From the NCBI GenBank assembly GCA_964468725.1, contig CAYXVU010000039.1:1-35119 (forward strand): 35,119 bases of DNA, written 5' to 3'. Every line of letters starts with the position of its first letter. The stretch's first letter is position 1. Both the position numbers and the translations under genes were made by a program. The notes beneath the pieces were generated by a model. It saw only the letters and a list, made by a program, of their open reading frames with translations, was not told where the DNA came from and did not search any database. Positions 26,128 through 33,612 of the stretch are shown here, piece after piece. The DNA is from CAYXVU01 sp964468725. GTDB lineage: Bacteria > Acidobacteriota > Blastocatellia > UBA7656.

Positions 26128-27183
26128 TCAGTCCGATTTGGGGCTATTTCCTGATGCTGACAATTTCTCGCAAACGCGGAGGAGGGCGCTGCGGGAACGC
26201 GGATTCTGTTCGATTTCTGCCGGGTCGGGGCTGATGGGCTTGCGCGTCAGCACAACGACGCGGCGACGTGCGCCACAATGCTGGCAAAACGGTTCCATCG
26301 GTCTTTCGATTTCCCGACGCAGCCCTTCCGCTTGTTGAATGCGTCGTAGCTGGCGGCGGGTGGCTGACGCTTGTTGAGGGGATTCAACCGCGCAGATGCA
26401 TCGCCCGGACTCTCGTTGGAAGCTGTGCTTGACGAGACGATCTTCCAGCGAATGAAACGAAATAATGAGGAGACGACCCCCTTCTCCCAAAAGGGTGATG
26501 GCCTCGGGTATAAAGGCTTTTAAGGATCGCAATTCGTCGTTGACAGCAATTCTCAGAGCTTGAAAGGTGCGCGTCGCAGGATGAATGCGCCATTTGCCGG
26601 GCACGTGCAGGGCACGCACAATCAGGTCTGCGAGCTGCTTAGTGGAAACAATCGGCTGCTGTGTCCGTGTCCGTACAAGAGCACGGGCGATCCGACGTGC
26701 GCCTCTTTCTTCTCCGTATTCAAAGATCAGATTGGCCAATTCCGTTTCGCTCAGATGGTGAATCAGATCTGCCGCGCTGGTGTCGAGGCTCTGATCCATC
26801 CGCATATCGAGCGGAGCGTCCGTCTGAAAACTGAACCCGCGTTCGGGCTTATCGAATTGCAGGGACGAGACGCCGAGGTCTGCCAGTATGCCTTGGGCTT
26901 TGGCAATCTCCACCCCCCCTGCAACACCCGCGAGGTCTTTGAAATTCGCCTGCACACCCTGAAAGCGACCGCCGAAGCGTGCCAGCCTTTGGGTGGCAAC
27001 GGTGAGGGCTTCGCGGTCTCGATCCAGCCCGATGACGCGGGCTTCGGGCGATGCTTCTAAGATCGCTTCCGCGTGGCCGCCAAGTCCCAGTGTGCAATCA
27101 AAGAACGTGCCTCCGAATTCCGCTCGAAGCCAACGTGTGACTTCCGATTTCAATACCGGTTGATGAAACGGTTGGTAAGCCAT
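26128..27183 (-). CDS. rsmH: 16S rRNA (cytosine1402-N4)-methyltransferase RsmH (MraW)
   Basis: 351 residues. It methylates the N4 of C1402 in 16S rRNA in the ribosomal decoding centre, with S-adenosylmethionine. The first motif H-x-P-V-L (7-11) and D-C-T-L-G-L-G-G-H-A (29-38) bind the cofactor. G-I-L-A-D-L-G-V-S-S-L-Q-F-D, R-G-F-S-F, P-L-D-M-R-M and T-F-Q-A-L-R-I-A-V-N-D-E-L are conserved. The C-terminal part has S-F-H-S-L-E-D-R and a cluster of four cysteines (C-I-C ... C-Q-H-C-G), common in the family. The length is slightly above the usual 310 because of a polar C-terminal tail. It follows mraZ by 33 bases and has no strong ribosome site. Confidence 0.97.
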   Translation of the reverse strand: MAYQPFHQPVLKSEVTRWLRAEFGGTFFDCTLGLGGHAEAILEASPEARVIGLDRDREALTVATQRLARFGGRFQGVQANFKDLAGVAGGVEIAKAQGILADLGVSSLQFDKPERGFSFQTDAPLDMRMDQSLDTSAADLIHHLSETELANLIFEYGEERGARRIARALVRTRTQQPIVSTKQLADLIVRALHVPGKWRIHPATRTFQALRIAVNDELRSLKAFIPEAITLLGEGGRLLIISFHSLEDRLVKHSFQRESGRCICAVESPQQASATRRQLRRIQQAEGLRREIERPMEPFCQHCGARRRVVVLTRKPISPDPAEIEQNPRSRSALLRVCEKLSASGNSPKSD

Positions 27184-27216
27184 AGAGCATCGGAAGTTGC
27201 CTCGCGCACGCTCCGA

Positions 27217-27657
27217 TCACGCGACCAAACTGGCGATATTGCGCGCATCGGATTGGGTATAGGACTCTTCTGCGAGCTTCTGCTCGAACTTCTCCAATTC
27301 CCAAACTTCGAGATAGGTCAGATAGCCCATCACCGTGACATCGCCCACTAACTGCGCCTTTGAGCGCAACAAGGGATGAATCAGGATGCGCCCTTGCGAG
27401 TCCATCTCGACACATTGCCCGAAATAATTGGTGCGGTCCAAAAACTTTCGCACCGATTCGTCTTCCGTCCCTTTAGCTTTGATCTTCTCTTCAATCGTAA
27501 CCCATTCTTTCATCGGGTAGAGCCGCGCATTGTCGCCGTACACGCTTGTCACATAGAACTCCGTCCCGTACTTCTCTTCGATATAACGCCGATAGGCTGC
27601 CGGTAATTTAATCCGCCCTTTTTCATCCATTTTTAGCTTATGACTGCCTCTCAGCAT
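27217..27657 (-). CDS. mraZ: Transcriptional regulator MraZ
   Basis: 146 residues. It has two SpoVT/AbrB-like swapped-hairpin repeats. The first has D-E-K-G-R-I-K-L-P (11-19), the second D-S-Q-G-R-I-L-I-H-P (86-95), both matching the D-x-x-G-R-x-x-x-P core that forms the ring-shaped DNA-binding oligomer. In other bacteria MraZ represses its own dcw operon through direct repeats upstream of mraZ; here three GTGG boxes lie 74-97 bases before the ATG. It is the first gene of the cluster. The start codon has no clear ribosome site. The protein is nucleoid-associated in known cases. Confidence 0.97.
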   Translation of the reverse strand: MLRGSHKLKMDEKGRIKLPAAYRRYIEEKYGTEFYVTSVYGDNARLYPMKEWVTIEEKIKAKGTEDESVRKFLDRTNYFGQCVEMDSQGRILIHPLLRSKAQLVGDVTVMGYLTYLEVWELEKFEQKLAEESYTQSDARNIASLVA

Positions 27658-27730
27658 GGGTCATCTTTTCTGAAATACTTAAAGCTTTCTTTTAGATTTC
27701 GCCTGCTAAATTCTGCTAGCAAAGAGAACT

Positions 27731-27754
27731 CCACTTTAGACCACTATCGGCCAC
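27731..27754 (-). promoter_or_regulatory. MraZ operator: three GTGG boxes at 10-base spacing
   Basis: On the minus strand GTGG occurs at 27754-27751, 27744-27741 and 27734-27731, each separated by six bases (one helix turn apart). The last is preceded by AAA (AAAGTGG). This is the arrangement known for MraZ binding sites in E. coli (TGGGN5 repeats) and mollicutes (AAAGTGG repeats). The boxes start six bases after the -10 and so cover the transcription start, which fits repression by MraZ. Confidence 0.9.
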
Positions 27755-27759
27755 TGGCA

Positions 27760-27788
27760 ATGGTACGTCAGAGCATGAGGTAAGTCAA
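27760..27788 (-). promoter_or_regulatory. Promoter of the dcw cluster (Pmra)
   Basis: On the minus strand TTGACT (27788-27783) is followed by a 17-base spacer and TACCAT (27765-27760). The -35 matches 5 of 6 and the -10 matches 4 of 6 consensus bases. Transcription should start near 27753, inside the MraZ boxes, giving a leader of about 95 bases before mraZ. Confidence 0.75.
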
Positions 27789-27854
27789 GCGGTAAGTTTT
27801 TGAAGGGGTTATCGGAGATTATTTTTCAGCACCGGAGGCAGAGGCAAGAAATTT

Positions 27855-27885
27855 TTGTCTTCTCCAAGTTCGAATGTGCTATAGT
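27855..27885 (+). promoter_or_regulatory. Possible promoter of the ZIP transporter gene
   Basis: TATAGT (27880-27885) is a good -10 about 30 bases before the ATG at 27915. The nearest -35-like word, TTGTCT (27855-27860), is 19 bases away and only 4/6. The gene has no ribosome site just before its ATG. Confidence 0.4.
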
Positions 27886-27914
27886 GCCTGACCTTTTGGA
27901 ACGCATTTCGGGAC

Positions 27915-28688
27915 ATGGATAAGAGCGTCACCTTAACAATTATCTACGGGGTGTTAGCAGCATCGGCAAACTGGTTTGGCGGGTGGATCGTTGCGGTGCG
28001 TCATTTAGGGCCTAAACGCTTGCGCTATTTGATCGCACTAGGCGCGGGTTTTATGTTGGCGGCAGTCTTTCTGAAGATCATGCCGGAGACCCTAGAGCAA
28101 TGGGAGTCACAGTCGCTCATTCCGATGACCTGGTTTCTTGGCGGCTACCTGTTAATCCAAATCGTTGAACATACGTTCGCGCCGCATTTTCATATCAGCG
28201 ATGAGGTGCATGGAGAATCATTGTTGCACCCTCACTCGGCGACCGCCGGGGTAGGAGCCTTAATGCTGCACGCCGTATTTGATGGCGTTTCGATTGCGGC
28301 GGCGGCCTTGGCTAGTGTGGAATTAGGGGTTCTCGTCTTCATCGCCATACTGTTGCACAAGCTGCCGGAAGGTGCGACGGTGGCTTCGATGATGTTGGCG
28401 GCAGGGCGAGAGATGAAAGCGGCGCGGCGGGCTTCGTTTTGGGTTGGGGCTGCCAGTCTGTTGGGTGTGATGATGGTTTTGGTTTTCAAGAATGTGGCGA
28501 TCTACTCGCGCCCGCTCTCGGCGCACGTCCTACCGCTTTCGGCGGGCATCACACTTTATGTCGCGGCGTCGGATTTGATTCCGGAAGTCAATGAAGCCGA
28601 AGGCGGGTGGAAGACTTCGGCTCTCATCTTCATCGGCGTGGCGATGTTCTATTTGACCGACTCTTTGTTGCATTCGCTGGCACACTAA
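27915..28688 (+). CDS. ZIP-family divalent metal transporter
   Basis: 257 residues with about seven or eight membrane helices. Family landmarks are in the two metal-binding helices: H-A-V-F-D-G-V-S-I (His119, Asp123) and H-K-L-P-E-G (His148, Glu152), which form the binuclear metal site of ZIP proteins. A histidine-rich loop (about residues 91-107, with H-F-H ... H-G ... H-P-H) lies between helices three and four, as is usual for zinc or iron sensing or delivery. Such carriers move Zn2+, Fe2+ or Mn2+ into the cytoplasm; the ion cannot be deduced. It is divergent from mraZ across 257 bases and convergent with the LOG-family gene, with 14 bases between the stops. No Zur- or Fur-type operator was recognised. 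Confidence 0.87.
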   Translation: MDKSVTLTIIYGVLAASANWFGGWIVAVRHLGPKRLRYLIALGAGFMLAAVFLKIMPETLEQWESQSLIPMTWFLGGYLLIQIVEHTFAPHFHISDEVHGESLLHPHSATAGVGALMLHAVFDGVSIAAAALASVELGVLVFIAILLHKLPEGATVASMMLAAGREMKAARRASFWVGAASLLGVMMVLVFKNVAIYSRPLSAHVLPLSAGITLYVAASDLIPEVNEAEGGWKTSALIFIGVAMFYLTDSLLHSLAH

Positions 28689-28702
28689 ACCAGCGAGTCA
28701 CG

Positions 28703-29566
28703 TCAGGTCAGCTTCAAGGCGGCCAATCCGGCTTTTGACAGATAGAGAGATTCGAGGCGTCCTTTCAAATAGTCAAAAGCTTGGTCAACCGAATCGGTTT
28801 TGTAGAAGAGGTCTAAGTCGCCTGCGCTCACTACACCCCATCGCACCATCGCCTCAAAGTTGATGATCTCATCCCAAAAGGTCTTTCCGAACAGAACGAC
28901 CGGCATGGTTTTGCGCGGCATCTTGGTCTGAATCAAAGTGAGCACTTCGAATAATTCATCAACCGTTCCGAATCCGCCGGGAAAGACGACTAATGCTTTG
29001 GCGGGATAGACGAACCAGAATTTTCGCATGAAGAAGTAGTGGAAGTTAAAGACCAGTTCGCGCGAAACATAGGGATTGATCTGTTGCTCGAAGGGGAGTT
29101 GGATATTGAGGCCGATGGTTTTGCCTTTGGCCAATGACGCGCCGCGATTGGCGGCTTCCATCATCCCGCCTGATCCGCCTGAGCAGATGATAAAGTGGCG
29201 GGAACCCGTCAAACTCTTCGACCATTCGGTCAAGCGTTGAGCCAGTTCAACGGCGCTTTGATAGTAATTGGAAAGCTTGGCCGCGTATTCGGCCTTCACT
29301 AACGCTTCGGCCAGTTCGGCGGAGGCGACTCCGGCTGCACCGATTTGTGCCTCAATCTCTTGCCGTCGCGCTTCAGCAATCTCTGGTGCGATGGAACGCG
29401 CCGAGCCGAAAAAGACAATCGTGTCCTTCACGCCTGCGGCGCGCAAGCGTGCGGCAGGTTCGAGGTATTCCGCGAGGATGCGTAACGGGCGGGCGTCCTT
29501 GCTGGAGAGAAAATCTTTGTTTAGATACGACAATAACGGTTCGCCGATTGGGTTTGAGTTCGACAT
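28703..29566 (-). CDS. LOG-family (lysine decarboxylase-like, TIGR00730-type) protein
   Basis: 287 residues, soluble. The Rossmann-like core has F-F-G-S-A-R-S (52-58), S-G-G-S-G-G-M-M-E-A-A-N-R-G-A (129-143) and the phosphate-binding P-G-G-F-G-T-V-D-E-L-F-E (196-207). G-G-x-G-T-x-x-E is the mark of LOG proteins, which release cytokinin-type free bases from nucleotide monophosphates or hydrolyse other nucleotide 5'-phosphates; the old name lysine decarboxylase is unsupported. It is larger than minimal LOG proteins (about 190) owing to an N-terminal extension of 45 residues and a helical insert at about 60-120. Ribosome site AAGGAG lies four bases before the ATG. The M50 protease gene is 33 bases upstream, likely one operon. 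Confidence 0.87.
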   Translation of the reverse strand: MSNSNPIGEPLLSYLNKDFLSSKDARPLRILAEYLEPAARLRAAGVKDTIVFFGSARSIAPEIAEARRQEIEAQIGAAGVASAELAEALVKAEYAAKLSNYYQSAVELAQRLTEWSKSLTGSRHFIICSGGSGGMMEAANRGASLAKGKTIGLNIQLPFEQQINPYVSRELVFNFHYFFMRKFWFVYPAKALVVFPGGFGTVDELFEVLTLIQTKMPRKTMPVVLFGKTFWDEIINFEAMVRWGVVSAGDLDLFYKTDSVDQAFDYLKGRLESLYLSKAGLAALKLT

Positions 29567-29599
29567 ATGACTCCTTCTGATTGAGGCTTGTGTGTTGGG

Positions 29600-30613
29600 T
29601 TATGAGAAGGTGATCGGAAACGGCATAAAACAGAGCAAGAAGACCAGCAAAGCGACGATGGCCAAGATCAATCGCCCTCTTCCGAGCGGCGATTGGTCTA
29701 CGACCGGCGGGTGTCCCACTCTCAGTAAGATCAACAGAACGATTGACCAGATCAACCAAGTCGGAGAATCGTACAGCCAGACCGAAACGATGGCGAGCGA
29801 TGCCAGTGCAACCGTGACCGCGATAGAAATGGCTTTGTGAATCTTTTGTCCGGCAATCGCATAAAGCACATGGCCGCCGTCTAACTGGCCGACCGGGAAG
29901 AGATTTAGAGCCGTAACCAGCAAGGTGCCCCACGCTGCCCAATAGACGGGATTCCACAGTATCCATTGCGGCAGACCGAAGATTTTATTGATCAGCATGA
30001 AGAGAAGCGGGTCGTGAAACTGCACCCCGCCTGTTGTCAGAGGAGGCGTCGCCTCGGCGAAATATAGGCCGATGAATGACGCGGGAAGGGCAAAGACAAA
30101 GCCCGCCAGCGGCCCCGCGATGCCGATGTCGAAGAGCGCGCGGCGCGAATAGATCGGCTCTTTGATCTTGATCACCGCGCCAAAAGTTCCGAAGGGAGTA
30201 AAGAGCGGCGGCGCGGGGATGAAATAGGGTAAGGTGGCGCGAATCTTGTAATAGCGACAAGCAAAGTAATGGCCAAATTCGTGGGCGGCGAGAATGATGA
30301 GAATGGTCGCCATAAAGAGTACGCCTTTGCCGAGCGCTTCATAATTCCCGGCAAGCGTGTCGTAATAGAGCGCCGAAAAGGGAGCTATGATCGCTTCGAA
30401 CTCGGAAGCCGGTTCCCCGGTTACGTCAACCGACCAGAGCGCACCGGTCAGCGTTGTCGTGACGACGGTAAGCAAAAACCAGAAGAGATGCCAAAGGATG
30501 CGACGCCGGGTTAGCTCTGGCGCGACCATTTGCGGTTGCGGGTCGGCAAGAGCGAGCAGGTTTTCGGGCGGTGGAAGTTCGGGAAACAAATATGGCGGTT
30601 TGGTATTCTCCAC
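29600..30613 (-). CDS. Site-2-type membrane zinc metalloprotease (peptidase M50)
   Basis: 337 residues with a Pro-rich cytoplasmic start and six to eight helices. The zinc motif H-E-F-G-H (111-115) lies in one helix, and the third ligand is in N-L-F-P-V-G-Q-L-D-G-G-H (237-248) in a later helix, the classic site-2 protease layout. There is no PDZ domain, so it belongs to the smaller M50 type (like plant EGY proteins). Such enzymes cut transmembrane segments of regulators; the target is unknown. The start is GTG at 30613 without a clear ribosome site; ATG at 30529 is another option, giving a protein lacking the Pro-rich part. The LOG-family gene follows by 33 bases. Confidence 0.85.
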   Translation of the reverse strand: MENTKPPYLFPELPPPENLLALADPQPQMVAPELTRRRILWHLFWFLLTVVTTTLTGALWSVDVTGEPASEFEAIIAPFSALYYDTLAGNYEALGKGVLFMATILIILAAHEFGHYFACRYYKIRATLPYFIPAPPLFTPFGTFGAVIKIKEPIYSRRALFDIGIAGPLAGFVFALPASFIGLYFAEATPPLTTGGVQFHDPLLFMLINKIFGLPQWILWNPVYWAAWGTLLVTALNLFPVGQLDGGHVLYAIAGQKIHKAISIAVTVALASLAIVSVWLYDSPTWLIWSIVLLILLRVGHPPVVDQSPLGRGRLILAIVALLVFLLCFMPFPITFS

Positions 30614-30679
30614 AAATTGAAATTAGAGCGTGTGAGTAGGACTGTCAATAACGATGTTATCGAAACCCAAAAGCGAAGG

Positions 30680-30707
30680 CGGCGAACCGCTTCCGGTCGG
30701 TTCGCCG
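30680..30707 (-). terminator. Probable hairpin terminator after the HU gene
   Basis: A 10-base-pair stem, CGGCGAACCG (30680-30689) with CGGTTCGCCG (30698-30707), has an eight-base loop and begins seven bases after the HU stop. The T-run on the minus strand comes late (about eight bases on), so termination may be partial. Confidence 0.6.
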
Positions 30708-30713
30708 TAAATG

Positions 30714-30977
30714 TTAGGACTGTAACTCTTTGCCCGGTTTGAAGCGAATGGTCTTACCGGGGGGAATGTCCGTTATTTCGCCGGTTCGGGGGTTTCTGCC
30801 CACTCCGCGTTTCCGCGGTTTTACGACGAAGACGCCAAATCCGCGCAACTCGATTCGTTCCCCGCGTTGCATAGCAGCTTTCATGGCTTCAAAAAGTGCT
30901 TCGACAGCCATTTCGGCTTTGGTTTTCGGCACCCCGGTCTTCTCAGAAACCTGATTGATAATATCTAGCTTGATCAC
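30714..30977 (-). CDS. HU/IHF-family DNA-binding protein
   Basis: 87 residues, exactly the family size. The two-helix base (1-40) carries A-E-M-A-V-E-A-L-F-E-A-M. The beta arm has the signature G-F-G-V-F (47-51), R-K-R-G-V-G-R-N-P-R-T-G-E (55-67) with the intercalating proline in R-N-P, and I-P-P-G-K-T-I-R-F-K-P-G-K-E-L (71-85). These small dimers bend and compact DNA. HU and IHF subunits cannot be told apart with confidence; the sequence fits HU-beta types. The GTG start at 30977 has GGAGG five bases before it. A perfect consensus promoter lies upstream, suggesting strong expression. Confidence 0.95.
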   Translation of the reverse strand: MIKLDIINQVSEKTGVPKTKAEMAVEALFEAMKAAMQRGERIELRGFGVFVVKPRKRGVGRNPRTGEITDIPPGKTIRFKPGKELQS

Positions 30978-31039
30978 CTTCGCCTCCGTCTTTGGTTGTT
31001 ATCTGGGAACTACGGGCAATTTGCTTGCGAGAGGCTGTC

Positions 31040-31068
31040 ATTATAGGAATCGCATATTTACCTGTCAA
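31040..31068 (-). promoter_or_regulatory. Perfect consensus sigma-70 promoter of the HU gene
   Basis: On the minus strand TTGACA (31068-31063), a 17-base spacer and TATAAT (31045-31040) match the sigma-70 consensus at all twelve positions. The start point should be near 31033, giving a leader of about 56 bases before the GTG at 30977. Confidence 0.9.
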
Positions 31069-31193
31069 TACTAGCTTTGCGAGCTTTACGACGGTTTCTT
31101 TGCGCTGCCGGTTTGTGGATTTCTGCCTCTTTGGTAGACTCTAGGCGCTTGATGCCGAGCAGTCTATCAAGACGTTTCTGGAGAGGAAGATCA

Positions 31194-32774
31194 ATGGCAA
31201 CATCGGAAGGCAAGATCGAAGCGCCGAAAGGGAGAGATCGGTTTGAAGAACTGAGAGAGAGAAACGCGCAGGCATTGACTGGTGGCGGGCAAGAGAGAGT
31301 CGAAAAACAGCACGCATCGGGAAAGATGACGGCGCTCGAGCGAATCGAATTCTTGCTTGACGATGGCACTTTCGAAGAATTCGACCGGCTGAAGAAACAT
31401 CGTTGCCTCGATTTTGGCATGCAGGAGCAGCACTATCCCGGTGATGGCGTTATTGCCGGACACGGATTGATGGATGGCCGACGAGTTTTTGTCTTTGCTC
31501 AGGATTTTACGGTCTTTGGCGGTTCGCTTTCTGAGACCAATGCCGAAAAGATTTGTAAAGTCATGGACTTGGCGATGAAGGTCGGCGCGCCGGTCATCGG
31601 GTTGAACGATTCCGGCGGCGCGCGCATTCAAGAAGGTGTCGTCTCGCTCGGCGGTTATGCCGACATCTTTTTGCGCAACACCTTAGCCTCGGGGGTAGTG
31701 CCGCAAATCTCGGCCATTATGGGGCCATGCGCCGGTGGAGCCGTCTATTCTCCTGCGATTACGGACTTTAACATCATGGTGAAAAACACCTCTTATATGT
31801 TTATCACCGGCCCGGATGTGATTCGAACGGTAACCCACGAAGAGGTCAGCAAAGAAGAGCTTGGTGGGGCGATGACCCATAACTCCACATCAGGGGTCGC
31901 GCACTTCGCCGCGGAAAATGACGAAGATTGTTTGCGATTGATTCGCGAATTACTGGCCTTCCTGCCTCTGAATAATCTGGAAGACCCGCCGCGCGTTGCC
32001 TGCCTTGATCCGATTGATCGTGTTGACGAGCAATTGGATTCGATTGTTCCCGAATCGCCCAATGTGCCCTATGACATACGCGATATCGTGCATAGGGTAG
32101 TGGACGATGGCTATCTCTTTGAAGTGCACGAACATTATGCGAAGAACATTGTTGTCGGCTTTGCACGCCTGAATGGTCGTTCTGTAGGCATCGTTGCCAA
32201 TCAACCGGCGCATCTGGCCGGAGTGCTCGATATTGATGCCTCCATTAAGGCTGCTCGCTTCGTGCGCTTTTGCGACTGTTTCAATATCCCGCTGATTACC
32301 TTCGAAGATGTGCCGGGATTTTTGCCCGGCGTTAGCCAAGAGCATGGCGGCATCATTCGGCACGGCGCAAAGCTGCTCTATGCCTATGCTGAAGCGACGG
32401 TTCCGAAACTCACGGTCATTACCCGCAAAGCCTATGGCGGCGCGTACTGTGTGATGGCTAGCAAGCACATTCGCGCCGATGTGAATTTTGCCTACCCGAC
32501 GGCGGAGATCGCCGTAATGGGGGCGGAAGGGGCAGTTGAGATTCTCTTCCGTCGTGAAATTACCAAATCCGCTAAGCCGGAAGAAGAGAAGCGGGCGCGT
32601 GCCGATGAGTTCCGCGAGAAATTTGCTTCGCCCTATGTCGCTGCCGAGCGCGGATTTATTGATGAAGTCATTGAGCCGCGCTACACGCGTCGCAAACTGA
32701 TTCGGGCGCTCGAATTGGTGGAGAGCAAGCGCGATCAAAATCCTCCCAAAAAACACGGCAATATCCCCTTGTAA
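31194..32774 (+). CDS. Acyl-CoA carboxylase, carboxyltransferase beta chain (PccB/AccD type)
   Basis: 526 residues. Carboxyltransferase that moves CO2 from biotin to acetyl- or propionyl-CoA, giving malonyl- or methylmalonyl-CoA. The two crotonase-like halves show G-A-P-V-I-G-L-N-D-S-G-G-A-R-I-Q-E-G and G-P-C-A-G-G-A-V-Y-S-P-A for the acyl-CoA part, and F-E-D-V-P-G-F-L-P-G, K-A-Y-G-G-A-Y and P-T-A-E-I-A-V-M-G-A-E-G-A-V-E-I for the biotin part. At the position thought to set acyl choice (Asp in propionyl types, Ile in acetyl types) this protein has Cys419, so specificity is open. I start at ATG 31194, with GAGAGGAAG upstream; an upstream GTG/ATG extension to 31077 is unlike the family. The biotin carboxylase subunit is not in the window. 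Confidence 0.93.
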   Translation: MATSEGKIEAPKGRDRFEELRERNAQALTGGGQERVEKQHASGKMTALERIEFLLDDGTFEEFDRLKKHRCLDFGMQEQHYPGDGVIAGHGLMDGRRVFVFAQDFTVFGGSLSETNAEKICKVMDLAMKVGAPVIGLNDSGGARIQEGVVSLGGYADIFLRNTLASGVVPQISAIMGPCAGGAVYSPAITDFNIMVKNTSYMFITGPDVIRTVTHEEVSKEELGGAMTHNSTSGVAHFAAENDEDCLRLIRELLAFLPLNNLEDPPRVACLDPIDRVDEQLDSIVPESPNVPYDIRDIVHRVVDDGYLFEVHEHYAKNIVVGFARLNGRSVGIVANQPAHLAGVLDIDASIKAARFVRFCDCFNIPLITFEDVPGFLPGVSQEHGGIIRHGAKLLYAYAEATVPKLTVITRKAYGGAYCVMASKHIRADVNFAYPTAEIAVMGAEGAVEILFRREITKSAKPEEEKRARADEFREKFASPYVAAERGFIDEVIEPRYTRRKLIRALELVESKRDQNPPKKHGNIPL

Positions 32775-32892
32775 ACGGGCGTCAGGTATCGGGGAAAGCG
32801 CACAGACCATCCGGTTTGGAAGATTCGATGGAGGCTGAATCATCGGCCAAATCGTTACCGTCAAAACAATTCTTCAGGCATCCGCATAGCTC

Positions 32893-32921
32893 GACACCTG
32901 ACACCTGACACCTGACACCTG
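32893..32921 (+). repeat. Heptamer tandem repeat, four copies of GACACCT
   Basis: Four perfect, contiguous copies of the seven-base unit run from 32893 to 32920, plus one extra G. The array abuts a perfect TATAAT at 32922-32927. It lies in the 178-base gap between the carboxylase and the PilZ gene. Heptameric short tandem repeats are known from cyanobacteria and other groups. Confidence 0.95.
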
Positions 32922-32927
32922 TATAAT
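32898..32927 (+). promoter_or_regulatory. Probable promoter built in part from the heptamer repeat
   Basis: CTGACA (32898-32903, from the junction of repeats one and two; 5/6 of consensus) is 18 bases before a perfect TATAAT (32922-32927). Other copies of CTGACA are seven bases nearer or absent. Transcription would start about 20 bases before the PilZ ATG, with ribosome site GAAGGA at 32941-32946. Confidence 0.6.
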
Positions 32928-32952
32928 AGCTGGGCGCGTAGAAGGAAATTGC

Positions 32953-33492
32953 ATGAAAGAATGTCCTCAATGCCATCGTAGTTATGCCGATAGCTTGCGC
33001 TTTTGTCCCGATGACGGGGTGAAACTGAATCAATTGGGGCAAGCGCACCTGCAAGCGTCTGCCAGCGAGACTGCAAACGAAGTGCGGGCGATTCCCCCGC
33101 CGCCTGAGCCGCTGCGCATGCGCATGACGATTGTCGACCACGATGATGAAGGCCATCGCTCGCGCCTCATTCATGGCTTGGTGTTGGATATGAGCTTTCA
33201 AGGCCTGCGAATTCAAACCGGGACGGTGGAGACCGGCGAACTGAATATCATTCGGGATGACACCATCGCCTTCAAAAATAAGCTGGAGATTGAAGTAGAC
33301 TTGCCCGATGGTGTTGTGAAATTGACGGGATTTGCCGCTTGGTATAAACCCGTAGGTGACAGCATAAACTGGACGGCAGGCGTTTACATTCGCAGCATGT
33401 CATCGGCGGATCGCCGCATTTATGAAGCCTATTTGAAATGGTTGATCGAGACGCAACCGCAAGCCGATGCCCGTTTCTCTTCGCAAGCGTGA
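32953..33492 (+). CDS. Zinc-ribbon and PilZ-domain protein
   Basis: 179 residues, soluble. The N-terminus has C-P-Q-C (Cys4, Cys7) and F-C-P-D-D-G (Cys18), a half-degenerate zinc-ribbon widely found at the start of acidobacterial and myxobacterial proteins. A Pro-rich hinge (46-53) leads to a PilZ-like beta barrel: R-S-R-L-I-H-G ... L-D-M-S-F-Q-G-L-R-I (79-88) fits the D/N-x-S-x-x-G part of the c-di-GMP site, and arginines at 69/71 could supply the R-x-x-x-R part, although the spacing is not classical. Binding to c-di-GMP is therefore possible but unproven. ATG 32953 has the ribosome site GAAGGA six bases upstream. Confidence 0.65.
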   Translation: MKECPQCHRSYADSLRFCPDDGVKLNQLGQAHLQASASETANEVRAIPPPPEPLRMRMTIVDHDDEGHRSRLIHGLVLDMSFQGLRIQTGTVETGELNIIRDDTIAFKNKLEIEVDLPDGVVKLTGFAAWYKPVGDSINWTAGVYIRSMSSADRRIYEAYLKWLIETQPQADARFSSQA

Positions 33493-33612
33493 AGGGGAAG
33501 TGATCGAGGGCAGCGCAAGGAATAAATTCGCGTAGGGTGTCAGCCCTCCGTTTGGCGGGTCGTCAGATGCCGCGTTTTTCCATCGCATTCTTTCGCATAA
33601 GAGGGAGGTTGC

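Noticed and set aside
31135..31166. TAGACT/AGTCTA inverted repeat in the leader of the carboxylase gene
   Set aside because: Six-base arms with a 20-base loop are too weak to support a regulatory claim.
31950..32864. 304-codon minus-strand frame opposite the acyl-CoA carboxylase gene
   Set aside because: It is antisense to a clear carboxyltransferase with all family motifs; the translated sequence shows no domain pattern.
32893..32921. CRISPR-like array
   Set aside because: Units are seven bases, contiguous and without spacers, so this is a simple tandem repeat.
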